The notes under the pieces were generated by a model that had not been told where the DNA came from, made no database searches, and saw nothing but the letters and a program-made list of their open reading frames with translations. Below, one piece after another: positions 27,297-35,344 of a stretch of DNA of 64,000 nt. This DNA comes from Gammaproteobacteria bacterium. Its GTDB lineage: Bacteria; Pseudomonadota; Gammaproteobacteria; Coxiellales; Coxiellaceae. The position numbers and the translations under genes are program-made. Position 1 is the stretch's first letter. Each line of letters opens with the position of its first letter. The DNA is taken from contig JAUIDD010000003.1 of assembly GCA_030429175.1 (NCBI GenBank), forward strand, positions 62,001-126,000. The letters run 5' to 3'.

Positions 27297-27382
27297 AATA
27301 TGTTACTTGTCCTCCGTGCTCCGCCTTCTTAGTTTGGGTTAATAGCATAATTAATATGCAATTTATTCTCGGTATGTGGGTC

Positions 27383-27415
27383 AGTATACGTCAAAAACCT
27401 TAAGGAAATCTTAAA
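27383..27415 (-). promoter_or_regulatory. PmrA-box-like direct repeat with -10 upstream of the 192-residue gene
   Basis: Minus strand TTTAAGATT-TC-CTTAAGGTT (27396-27415) is followed after 7 nt by TATACT (27383-27388). Half-site spacing is 11 bp. The same box and the same 7-nt gap to the -10 occur ahead of the gene at 44294-45220. Confidence 0.55.
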
Positions 27416-27449
27416 AAAGCGCCGTTTTGTACAGTTAATAACCTGCCCT

Positions 27450-27552
27450 AATTGGTGTCAGATTTGCTGTTTCTTTTTTTATTGTTTTTAATCAGAGAGT
27501 TAACACTAAAAAAAAACAATTAAAAAAAGAAACAGCAAATCTGACACCAATT
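27450..27552. repeat. Long inverted repeat, about 31 bp perfect stem
   Basis: Arm 27450-27480 (starting AATTGGTGTCAGATTTGCTG) is exactly complementary to 27522-27552. The pairing continues with one bulge into A/T tracts, leaving a loop of about 20-30 nt. It ends about 55 bp before the L,D-transpeptidase start. GGTGTC/GACACC ends and the size suggest a MITE- or REP-derived palindrome; a strong hairpin in the RNA is certain if transcribed. Confidence 0.75.
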
Positions 27553-27606
27553 GGAGGTTTTGATCTATAATTTTCTTTATATGAAATGAGGACCATCAAG
27601 GAAACC

Positions 27607-28290
27607 ATGATGAAAAAATCAATAAGTTACTTATGCACTATAACTGCTTGTTTAAGCATCAGCCTTTCTAGTTTCGCTGACTTTTATGGTGCTGAACTTT
27701 GCCAAGCCGAAGGCTTTAAATGCGTAAAAGTCAAAAAAGGTAAAACCTGGGACAGTCTATTTCCAAATCTACGTGAGCGTGAAATTGTTAGGCGCCTAAA
27801 CCGCACCAACATGCCACTATATCTACGTAATTGGGTAATTGTGCCTGAAAATCTCAAAAGAATCACGCACATGGATATTGCCCCTTTTAAATTGAATATC
27901 GATACTAACGGTAAACGCATAATCATTGTCGACCTTGGGCTACATGCCTTTGGCGCTTATGATGAAAATGGTGAACTAATACATTGGGGGCCCATTTCAG
28001 GTGGTAAAGGCCTTTGTGATGACGGCTCTGATTGCGGTACAGTCTTGGGTGAGTTCACTATCACACGCAAAGACAATGAAGAGTGTATTTCCGGCACCTT
28101 TCCCAAAGATACCAAAGGCGGTGCACCAATGCCTTATTGCATGTTTTTCCATCGCGGTTTTGCCATGCATGGCTCGACCTTACCCGGTCACCATGCCAGC
28201 CACGGCTGCGTGCGCATGTTCTACGGTGATGCAAAGTGGCTCAATCGACACTTCGCAAAAGTCGGCACCAAAGTCATCGTCACTCAATAA
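27607..28290 (+). CDS. Secreted L,D-transpeptidase (YkuD domain)
   Basis: About 227 residues from the ATGATG at 27607, picked for the CAAGGAAAC ribosome-binding site; an earlier ATG at 27586 has none. Signal peptide: KKSISYLCTITACLSISLSSFA. A LysM-like segment (about 40-85) precedes the YkuD domain. The catalytic motif is MHGSTLPGHHASHGCVRM, with the nucleophilic Cys in SHGC. It acts in the periplasm on peptidoglycan (3-3 crosslinks or lipoprotein attachment). The stop overlaps the end of the convergent giant gene. Confidence 0.88.
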   Translation: MMKKSISYLCTITACLSISLSSFADFYGAELCQAEGFKCVKVKKGKTWDSLFPNLREREIVRRLNRTNMPLYLRNWVIVPENLKRITHMDIAPFKLNIDTNGKRIIIVDLGLHAFGAYDENGELIHWGPISGGKGLCDDGSDCGTVLGEFTITRKDNEECISGTFPKDTKGGAPMPYCMFFHRGFAMHGSTLPGHHASHGCVRMFYGDAKWLNRHFAKVGTKVIVTQ

Positions 28291-31200
28291 AGGTGAAAAC
28301 TATCAACTTTTAGGTGCCTGGCACCTGGAGTAGTGATGGCAGCAAAATTTTTAGCGGCTTTATCGATTAAGATTTGCTTTTTGTTTTTAGTGACGATACT
28401 AATTAATGAATCACTTTCTGCGATAGTATCAATTAGCGTTTCAACCACCGACGCCTGCACCCTAATCAACATTGAAAATACCAATAAAGATGGCGTATGT
28501 GCAATTACTTTAGAAAGCGCAAGCACGATAACATCATCAACACCGATAAATGAACTATCTTTAAGGCTTAAAGTTACCAAAGGATTGCGCTTGCAAATAG
28601 CTTGTAACTTACGTGTATCATCTTCAGTAAAGCTATACTGAAGCACATTAAGATGCATAATGTGTTCAGCACGCATCAATGCATCAAGATAGCCAGAAGT
28701 GCGACCCAAGTTTTTCAATTCGACACAGTTAAGAGAAGACGCTTGAGAGCGCAACACGTATCGCATCCAATGTGCTGTAGACGACAATTCATATGTATCA
28801 TGCTTATATTCGAAATAAACTTCACTCGCATGCACTGCATCAGAAACAAATGCACACAAATATATTTTTTTGAGAATTTGTTCAGCGCAACCTGAAGGGA
28901 ATTCAGTCCTATAATCTGGAGCTCCATAAACATCCTTAAACTGACTCCTCACAGTGTTCCAAAACACATCCTCAGATATCACCTTGCCAGGCTGCTCAAC
29001 CAGTATGCTTAATTTCGGCATTAGGGCCATCATAAACTGTTTTTGATAGTACAAACTCAGTCGTGATAAGGCTAAATTTTCATCTACTGCCAAAGTATTT
29101 AACCAAAACTCATGTCGGCTTTTGTGTGTATCAATATGCGCTAACAGCTGTACCTGTGAAAGTGATATATTATTTAAGCGAATATCTAATACAACTTTTG
29201 TTTCTTTAAACACTGCGTCTAATTCACTCAGTAACTTTAACGCAAAGTGATCAGACATCCCATTTAGAGTGATACCTTTTAATGATCTAAGCTGTAGTAC
29301 CATAGAAAGATCCATTCCCTCAAGATCACCAACTAACTCAATATGCCTTATATCATTTGCCTTATAATAAAGTAGAGATGCTACTTGCTCATTCCAGCTA
29401 TCAATCTTTAAGTACTTCACTGAATAATTTTCTCTTATTAACTGTAAATGATGCTCGAGCGTCACATCTGTCAATTCATCAAGCAGAGACGTTGTATATA
29501 ATTCGCAGCTATTTTGAATAATCCCCTGTTCACAAGCGCGTATACATGCAGGCTTTTTAGTCCAGAAGCTCATATCCGTACCCTGTGTGTAATCCCACAT
29601 GAAGTTAACAACGTCATCATTGCCAATAAGCTTTTGCAATGTTGATTTATCTATTTTTATAATTTGATCATCAGAAATATCATATAAAAAATTAGGCGCT
29701 TTTTCCAAAAGAAATGCTTCCAAATCATAATAACTTATTAGAAATTCAATGATAGATATCACATCATCCCATTCAGGTACAACTTCCTTAATCAGGTCTA
29801 ATACGCTGTGCACATCAGAGCGCCAAAAACTTGCTTTAGCTATTAATACATTTGCCTTAAATGTTGCAAGTATGAGTAAAACGGCTTGTTTATTTTTTTG
29901 TAAAATAGCACATGCCAAGGGTGTGCAGTAAGTGCCCCCTCTCCCCATCTTAACTAGGATATTTACAAAAAATTTACCGCGACCTAGCGCCACCTTAAAC
30001 ATAGCCAAGTCATCTTTTCTTTGTAGCATGGCATCTAATAATGGCTCTTTAACTACTTTAATAAAATAATTTCTTAACACACCATGATCTGACCTATTCG
30101 GATCAAGACCTTGTGACATTAAAAATTCAAGCATCTCTATTGACCCAAATTTCACTACCTCTAACATCAAACTATCCTGGCTGAAGCTTAATGTAATATC
30201 ATTAAAATCATAGCCCCATTCTGCTAATTTCTTGGCATACTCAACTAAATCATTTCTAATGCAGTATTTCATTGGGCAAGTGTTTTCTTCATCTTGGGCA
30301 ACTAAAGAAACTTCATACTGATGCAACAAACGCATCAGGGATAGCGATCTTTTTTGCACAGCAGCCAGCATAAAATAATCATTCCTAGGCCCTGTTGAAG
30401 CATGTATTTTATGCGCATCATTTTCCAGCAAGGCAGTAATAGTACTCGTACCTTCGCCGTCAAAGCGTTCAATCTCCTGCAATAACAATTGACCACCATC
30501 TTCATCAATTTTACATTGTGTTGACAATTCATCACTTATAAAATTCTGTGCAATATGCGCTTTATCAAATGAAAACACTGTCTGATAAAAAAGCTGTTTT
30601 ATTAATAATGCATTACTTGCTAAAACTGTCGCGCCATCCAGCAGTGTAACCTGTTTTGCTGGTGCTTTAGTTAAGTCAAAAGTTAAATCTTTAATATACA
30701 CTTTTTTGACATCTACTAAATCATCATTAGTGTATACAGACAATTTTTTAACACCCATATCAACTAAATAAAAAACCGTTGACTCATGTTCAATATCTCC
30801 AAAAACAGTTTCTGTTCGTGCAATTTCTTTAATAGCAGCAGCTCGCAGTATGTCTTGTGATACACCTATCTCTTCACTCAATTCTCGCAAGGCTGCCGCC
30901 TCTAATGAAGCATCACATGTCTCGGCATTTCCTCCAGGAAAACAATAAAAATCACAAACGTTATCTCCAAACTGTGGCCTACCCAATACTACGTAACGAT
31001 TATCTCGGCGATCTATCCCTGTCAGTATCGCAACGACCCTAAACTTTTCATAGTCAATATCATCATTATCCTTACTTGAGTCACTATTTTCTTCACTCAC
31101 ACCTTCATTCAAATTTGCATGCTCTACAGATAATGGCTTTAATGCTGCAACGATTTGCTCGGCTTCTGGCGTCCCAGATAAACTTAAAGCACTATCTAAT

Positions 31201-32969
31201 GGGCGCGTACCAAATTGATCAGCGAGGTTAGGATCTGCACCATGATCGAGCAAATATTTCACTACTTCAACATGTCTATTTTCAACTGCAAAATGTAATG
31301 CTGTTTTACCACTATTAGGGGATCGCGAAACAAACTGTCCCAAAACCATTATTCTAATTTTAAGTTGATTATTAATATCAGCACCAGCCTTTAGAAGATA
31401 GGCAACAACGTCTGTTAGGCCATGCTGTGCTGCTGACATCAATAAAGTTTTGTTATATTTTGATTGATAAAAAGGCGCAGAGATTTCAGTCATTAAAAAT
31501 TCAAGCAGGGGCTTATTTGGTTGACTCATCTCACTACCTAATGCAGTTGAAAAAAGTACATATGCACTGTTAAATAAATCTAATCCGTGGTCGACTAATA
31601 CGGCAAGCTTTTCTCGTGTCAAATTGTTTTGTGATGCTAAAATACTATTCTCGAATAGCATATCTTCTCTAACTCGAATAGGGTATTGAATCAGTGGCTC
31701 CTCCGGATGAACACAATTAACTTGCAGTAGATATTTTAATAAAGCTGCATCATATGCGACATTATTCGCAATTTCTTTAATACCTTTATAATGCATATAA
31801 TTTCGAAATGCTTTATAGCCTATCTGCTCGATAACCAGATCCATACATGCGAAAAAGGAACACCGATCCTCAGCAGTGTTAAGATAAGGTATATCCCTTT
31901 TAGATGTGTATAAAAACAATAACCTTCTAAATAAATTATGAAAATTATTCTGAGATTGTATATGCAAAAACCCAGGCTGCTTTAATAAAAATAAAAGTTC
32001 TTTAATTGAAAAATTAAATATCTTTTCTTCCAACATAGGATGCAGATCGGTAGAATGATCAAAATTATCGTCTTTACCTAACTGATTCAGCCGTATATCT
32101 ATGAACGGGCAACAATTAATATCTCCTAAATAAAGCTCACCAATAATTTTCGCTTCAACTGTTTCATCACAGGGCATCAAACTTGAAAACATCACCCCAA
32201 GCAAATTCAGTAATTCTGGATGAGATATTTTTGCATAATGATAAAGCTTGCAAACCAACGGATTGCGCGCTCCACCCAATTGACGCAATAACCAAATAAA
32301 TTGAAAAGTCACGCCCGGCAGCGCGTGTCGTCCAAAAAATATTTCATCGTTATGGTGAGTTGTCCATGTCTCTGTCTCACCCACGCCATTTGTAATGACA
32401 TATTCTTTTTTGAGATCACCACGATACTTAACTTTAAAAACAGCATCACCAAAGGTAACTTCTTGAATGGTGCCACTATATTCATTTAGATGATTACTCA
32501 CATACAATCGATCTAATTCACCACTATTTGATGTATGAGTAAGCATCTGAGCAATATCAATCGTTAACACATGAGAAACGTCAGATAAAAAATCCGGCGT
32601 GCCATTGCCCTTACCAACACCAAGCGTAAAAAAAATAGCTTCATTATTTCCTGCATAAACGCCCGAGTGTTGAGCCACATCAAGCTCACCATTTGCAGCA
32701 AGTAAAAATTGTGGCGACATTTTTTGTGCGCTTTTTATCTTATCTAAATAATTAGTAGCATGCTGCAAAGTGTAATTTTTTAACAAAACATCAGCAATGA
32801 CTTTTTCAGCTTCTGTTAAAATACCTAAATGGCTTAATACGTTTCGGTAATTTTGATAAGAAAGTACTTCTATGTCTAAATGAGCGTCACCCGTTTCACT
32901 AATGATGTGAAAACGATTTTTATAGCGTTTTTTGAGAAAATTATTAAATAATCTTTGTTGATTGATCAT
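28284..32969 (-). CDS. Giant ankyrin-repeat protein with internal NUDIX-like domain and LRR-like C-terminal part
   Basis: About 1561 residues from the ATG at 32969 (GGGGAG 8 nt upstream; a start at 32996 lacks a site). The N-terminal 500 residues are unrecognised. An ankyrin block (about 515-610) includes KTALHFAVENRHVEVVKYLLDHGADPN. A NUDIX-like domain (about 640-760) has FYCFPGGNAE followed by ALRELSEEIGV; compared with the consensus there is one extra residue and an Asp for the first Glu. More ankyrin-like repeats lie at 870-1000 (IEMLEFLMSQGLDPN). Helix-strand repeats resembling LRRs occur near 1220-1300 and 1460-1530. The architecture is eukaryote-like and suggests a translocated effector. 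The last 16 residues or so are encoded by a REP-like palindrome. Confidence 0.85.
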   Translation of the reverse strand: MINQQRLFNNFLKKRYKNRFHIISETGDAHLDIEVLSYQNYRNVLSHLGILTEAEKVIADVLLKNYTLQHATNYLDKIKSAQKMSPQFLLAANGELDVAQHSGVYAGNNEAIFFTLGVGKGNGTPDFLSDVSHVLTIDIAQMLTHTSNSGELDRLYVSNHLNEYSGTIQEVTFGDAVFKVKYRGDLKKEYVITNGVGETETWTTHHNDEIFFGRHALPGVTFQFIWLLRQLGGARNPLVCKLYHYAKISHPELLNLLGVMFSSLMPCDETVEAKIIGELYLGDINCCPFIDIRLNQLGKDDNFDHSTDLHPMLEEKIFNFSIKELLFLLKQPGFLHIQSQNNFHNLFRRLLFLYTSKRDIPYLNTAEDRCSFFACMDLVIEQIGYKAFRNYMHYKGIKEIANNVAYDAALLKYLLQVNCVHPEEPLIQYPIRVREDMLFENSILASQNNLTREKLAVLVDHGLDLFNSAYVLFSTALGSEMSQPNKPLLEFLMTEISAPFYQSKYNKTLLMSAAQHGLTDVVAYLLKAGADINNQLKIRIMVLGQFVSRSPNSGKTALHFAVENRHVEVVKYLLDHGADPNLADQFGTRPLDSALSLSGTPEAEQIVAALKPLSVEHANLNEGVSEENSDSSKDNDDIDYEKFRVVAILTGIDRRDNRYVVLGRPQFGDNVCDFYCFPGGNAETCDASLEAAALRELSEEIGVSQDILRAAAIKEIARTETVFGDIEHESTVFYLVDMGVKKLSVYTNDDLVDVKKVYIKDLTFDLTKAPAKQVTLLDGATVLASNALLIKQLFYQTVFSFDKAHIAQNFISDELSTQCKIDEDGGQLLLQEIERFDGEGTSTITALLENDAHKIHASTGPRNDYFMLAAVQKRSLSLMRLLHQYEVSLVAQDEENTCPMKYCIRNDLVEYAKKLAEWGYDFNDITLSFSQDSLMLEVVKFGSIEMLEFLMSQGLDPNRSDHGVLRNYFIKVVKEPLLDAMLQRKDDLAMFKVALGRGKFFVNILVKMGRGGTYCTPLACAILQKNKQAVLLILATFKANVLIAKASFWRSDVHSVLDLIKEVVPEWDDVISIIEFLISYYDLEAFLLEKAPNFLYDISDDQIIKIDKSTLQKLIGNDDVVNFMWDYTQGTDMSFWTKKPACIRACEQGIIQNSCELYTTSLLDELTDVTLEHHLQLIRENYSVKYLKIDSWNEQVASLLYYKANDIRHIELVGDLEGMDLSMVLQLRSLKGITLNGMSDHFALKLLSELDAVFKETKVVLDIRLNNISLSQVQLLAHIDTHKSRHEFWLNTLAVDENLALSRLSLYYQKQFMMALMPKLSILVEQPGKVISEDVFWNTVRSQFKDVYGAPDYRTEFPSGCAEQILKKIYLCAFVSDAVHASEVYFEYKHDTYELSSTAHWMRYVLRSQASSLNCVELKNLGRTSGYLDALMRAEHIMHLNVLQYSFTEDDTRKLQAICKRNPLVTLSLKDSSFIGVDDVIVLALSKVIAHTPSLLVFSMLIRVQASVVETLIDTIAESDSLISIVTKNKKQILIDKAAKNFAAITTPGARHLKVDSFHLY
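28312..28324. repeat. REP-like palindrome GGTGCCTGGCACC
   Basis: A 13-nt perfect palindrome around a central T, between two convergent genes and inside the 3' end of the giant gene, where it encodes the residues GARHL. A near-identical copy (GGTGCCAGGCACC) is at 21720-21732 inside a prepilin gene. Similar palindromes are spread by REP-associated transposases in many gammaproteobacteria. Confidence 0.55.
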
Positions 32970-33084
32970 TGTGTACTCCCCAATAATTTTATGCAAGTAT
33001 AACTGATCACCCCTATATATAGATTAGCTGATTGATAAAAATAATGATAGAATCGGGCTTAACAAAAAAGAAGGAGATCATACC

Positions 33085-33696
33085 ATGCGTAAGAGCCAAA
33101 GAAAGAAACCCGCAAAAAATTACACCGAAGAAACATTATCAAATGATACACATGCGCTTACCACTAAAATAAAAAGCCGCAAACATAAAGCAAAAGCTTC
33201 CCAAGAAAATCAATTAAAGCCCTCGCCTACCCTGCACGGCCTCACAACTACTGAACTACAAACTCCTGACTTTAAAACACTCAAGGAACGCATGCTTGAG
33301 CTTGGCTTAAACAAGCAGCAAATTATTGAGGTTAAAGCAATACGCAGAAGAAACAAAAATCGCCTAAGCGCCAGAACTTGCGCCAATAAAAAAAGAGAAA
33401 AAGAGACTACACTTATCAAACAAGTAGCAAATCTGAGAAAAAAAAATCATAAGCTTCGATCTCAACTATCAGCAACACAACAAGAACTTACTGAATTAAA
33501 AGCACAGCTAGAAACCAAAGCACAAGAGGATAGCCTTGCTATTAAAGTTGAAGAAGAGCAAGCCATCTTAAGAAGCATGGGCCTTACAAATAATAGCCCC
33601 TTTACCCTATTTGAATTCAACCCAAAAGAATTTGATGAAATGGCACAGCTACTAACCAAAGAAGCTCAAATTCCACAAAAAGGTAACCCCAAATAG
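33085..33696 (+). CDS. bZIP-domain protein, CNC/Maf-like; candidate nucleomodulin
   Basis: 203 residues behind a strong GAAGGAGA site. The N terminus is very basic (MRKSQRKKPAK; KSRKHKAKAS near 30-39), like nuclear localisation signals. A helix (63-83) leads into IRRRNKNRLSARTCANKKR (86-104), which aligns with the basic region of CNC/Maf bZIP factors: the invariant Asn is N92, with A96 and C99 in place. The zipper follows at the canonical distance: L110, L117, L124, T131, L138, with N121 at the conserved a-position. One difference: the DNA-contacting Arg eight residues after the Asn is Ala100. The C-terminal 50 residues are unknown. No bacterial regulator family I know has this layout. DNA binding and nuclear targeting are inference. 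Confidence 0.75.
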   Translation: MRKSQRKKPAKNYTEETLSNDTHALTTKIKSRKHKAKASQENQLKPSPTLHGLTTTELQTPDFKTLKERMLELGLNKQQIIEVKAIRRRNKNRLSARTCANKKREKETTLIKQVANLRKKNHKLRSQLSATQQELTELKAQLETKAQEDSLAIKVEEEQAILRSMGLTNNSPFTLFEFNPKEFDEMAQLLTKEAQIPQKGNPK

Positions 33697-33735
33697 GCTT
33701 TCGTAGTTATGTAAAACTATGCAATAATACGCGTC

Positions 33736-34599
33736 ATGTTGAGTAGAGTCCAACAACTTAAATCTTATGCGTACTTGATGCGCTTAGACAAACCTATCGG
33801 TATTTTTTTACTGCTATGGCCAACCATGTGGGCTTTGCTGATCGCATCACATGGCCACCCACCGCTATATATTCTAATAGTCTTTACCCTTGGTGTGATA
33901 TTAATGCGCTCAGCTGGCTGTGTAATTAACGATATTGCCGATCGTAATTTTGATGGCCACGTCACGCGTACCCAAACGCGCCCACTTGTCACAGGTGAGG
34001 CTTCACTTAAACAAGCGCTCACTTTGTTTTTCGGACTATGTGCTATTGCCTTCGGCCTTGTACTAACACTAAATCGACTCACTGTATTACTAGCAATACC
34101 TGGCGTTTTATTAGCATCAAGCTATCCCTTTACGAAACGCATCACTGATGCACCACAGTTGATACTCGGCATCGCATTTTCATGGAGCATTCCAATGGCT
34201 TTTGCTGCTATAAATAATACCGTGCCAGTCATTGCCTGGTTATTGATGCTTGCTAATATTTTATGGACGACCGCTTATGATACTGAATATGCAATGGTCG
34301 ATCGTGAAGACGATCTGAAAATTGGCATTCGCTCAACTGCCATTTTATTTGGTAAAGCTGATAAAGTTATTATTGGCTGCTTACAAGTAGCAACATTATT
34401 CTTTTTACTTATGGTCGGCCAATATTGTCAGCTCGATGACTGGTATTACTTAGGCTTAGGTATTAGCAGCATGCTCATTCTCTATCAGCAGCATCTCATT
34501 CGTGATCGCAAACCACCTGCTTGCTTTAAAGCATTTCTTAATAATCATTGGGTTGGCTTGATCATAACAACTGGCATATTACTAGCATATTTAACTTAA
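33736..34599 (+). CDS. ubiA: 4-hydroxybenzoate polyprenyltransferase
   Basis: 287 residues, the usual UbiA length, with eight or so hydrophobic segments. The first Asp-rich motif is NDIADRNFDGHVTRT, the second DTEYAMVDREDDLKIGIRS; both bind the prenyl diphosphate through Mg. It attaches the octaprenyl chain to 4-hydroxybenzoate in ubiquinone synthesis, in the inner membrane. ubiE and ubiJ are at the other end of this window but not linked to it. Confidence 0.95.
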   Translation: MLSRVQQLKSYAYLMRLDKPIGIFLLLWPTMWALLIASHGHPPLYILIVFTLGVILMRSAGCVINDIADRNFDGHVTRTQTRPLVTGEASLKQALTLFFGLCAIAFGLVLTLNRLTVLLAIPGVLLASSYPFTKRITDAPQLILGIAFSWSIPMAFAAINNTVPVIAWLLMLANILWTTAYDTEYAMVDREDDLKIGIRSTAILFGKADKVIIGCLQVATLFFLLMVGQYCQLDDWYYLGLGISSMLILYQQHLIRDRKPPACFKAFLNNHWVGLIITTGILLAYLT

Positions 34600-34737
34600 G
34601 CTTAGTTTAATCTTATGCTCTCAATGGACTCACATAAACAAATCATCAAAAGCACTTATTTTCTAGAGCATTTTTTTATTGTCCATAAAACCAGCGAAAA
34701 CGTTACCTATCAACATCAAAAAAAAGACAAATAAGCG

Positions 34738-34928
34738 TTGCACAAACATGAATCAACTGGGTATGATAGCCTTACTCAATGACTAAGAGTAAAACATAAA
34801 ACACATTTACTCTAGACAGAATTTGAAGGAGTACAAAATCAGCCAGGGCCGGCACACATTGAAACGTAATTATTATGCATCACTATCATCCTCCTTATAC
34901 GTTTTAAATTCCCGGCTCTGACTTTTTT
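34738..34928 (+). ncRNA. Candidate leader RNA or small RNA with promoter and terminator
   Basis: TTGCAC (34738-34743), an 18-nt spacer and TATGAT (34762-34767) make a plausible sigma-70 promoter. About 150 nt downstream an intrinsic terminator is formed by a 9-bp stem, 34844-34852 with 34912-34920 (one G-T pair), followed by T6 at 34923-34928. Nested inside is a 7-bp stem, 34862-34868 with 34898-34904. Nearer the start, AGAGTAAA can pair with an upstream TTACTC or a downstream TTTACTCT, so alternative folds exist. No significant frame lies inside. It could be a free sRNA or an attenuator for the small gene at 35012. Confidence 0.45.
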
Positions 34929-35011
34929 AACTGACAATGAAGATGATGGTGTTGGTATCCATAGCACCCACCCCACCAGCACTATCATCACCTAATAAAC
35001 GGAGTAGTACT

Positions 35012-35134
35012 ATGCTAATTAACGGAATACAAAGCAACATCATAAAAACCAAAGTACATCACCCTATGACCATCAATATATTTAGTTGGATTAAAGATCG
35101 ATGGTTAAAAAAATTAATTCCTAAATATCTATGA
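35012..35134 (+). CDS. Small cationic amphipathic peptide (40 residues), tentative
   Basis: The ATG has GGAG 7-8 nt upstream. The peptide ends in an amphipathic basic segment, INIFSWIKDRWLKKLIPKYL. The stop overlaps the start of the acylphosphatase relic (TATGA), as in translationally coupled pairs. The frame reads further upstream to 34937 without a ribosome-binding site. It could be a real small protein or a remnant. Confidence 0.35.
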   Translation: MLINGIQSNIIKTKVHHPMTINIFSWIKDRWLKKLIPKYL

Positions 35135-35299
35135 AAACAATACACGCCATTATCACTGGCAAGATACAAGGCATATTTTTTTAGAGAAAGCACCCGCCGT
35201 CAAGCAGACTCCCTTGGCATTGGCGGTTGGGTGCGTAATGTCACAAGACGATCCTTTGGAGAAAATTGCTCTGAGATCCGTGTATTCCTAAAATATTAA
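35131..35299 (+). pseudogene. Acylphosphatase relic with frameshift
   Basis: The ATG at 35131 starts MKTIHAIITGKIQGIFF and hits a stop inside a T7 run (35176-35182). Shifting by one base continues RESTRRQADSLGIGGWVRN, exactly the acylphosphatase active-site region (G-x-FFR loop and GWVRN). After that the sequence degenerates and ends early (VTRRSFGENCSEIRVFLKY). The normal protein is about 90 residues; here the C-terminal third is missing. A single indel in the homopolymer could be a sequencing error, but the truncated end argues for a true pseudogene. Confidence 0.75.
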
Positions 35300-35344
35300 T
35301 GACATTTAACCGGCATAGTATGCTGACCAAATAATAATTAAATA

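Noticed and set aside
34937-35134. 65-residue frame starting upstream of the 40-residue peptide
   Set aside because: The upstream ATG has no ribosome-binding site and the extra residues are Pro/Ser-rich, low-quality coding; the start at 35012 has GGAG.
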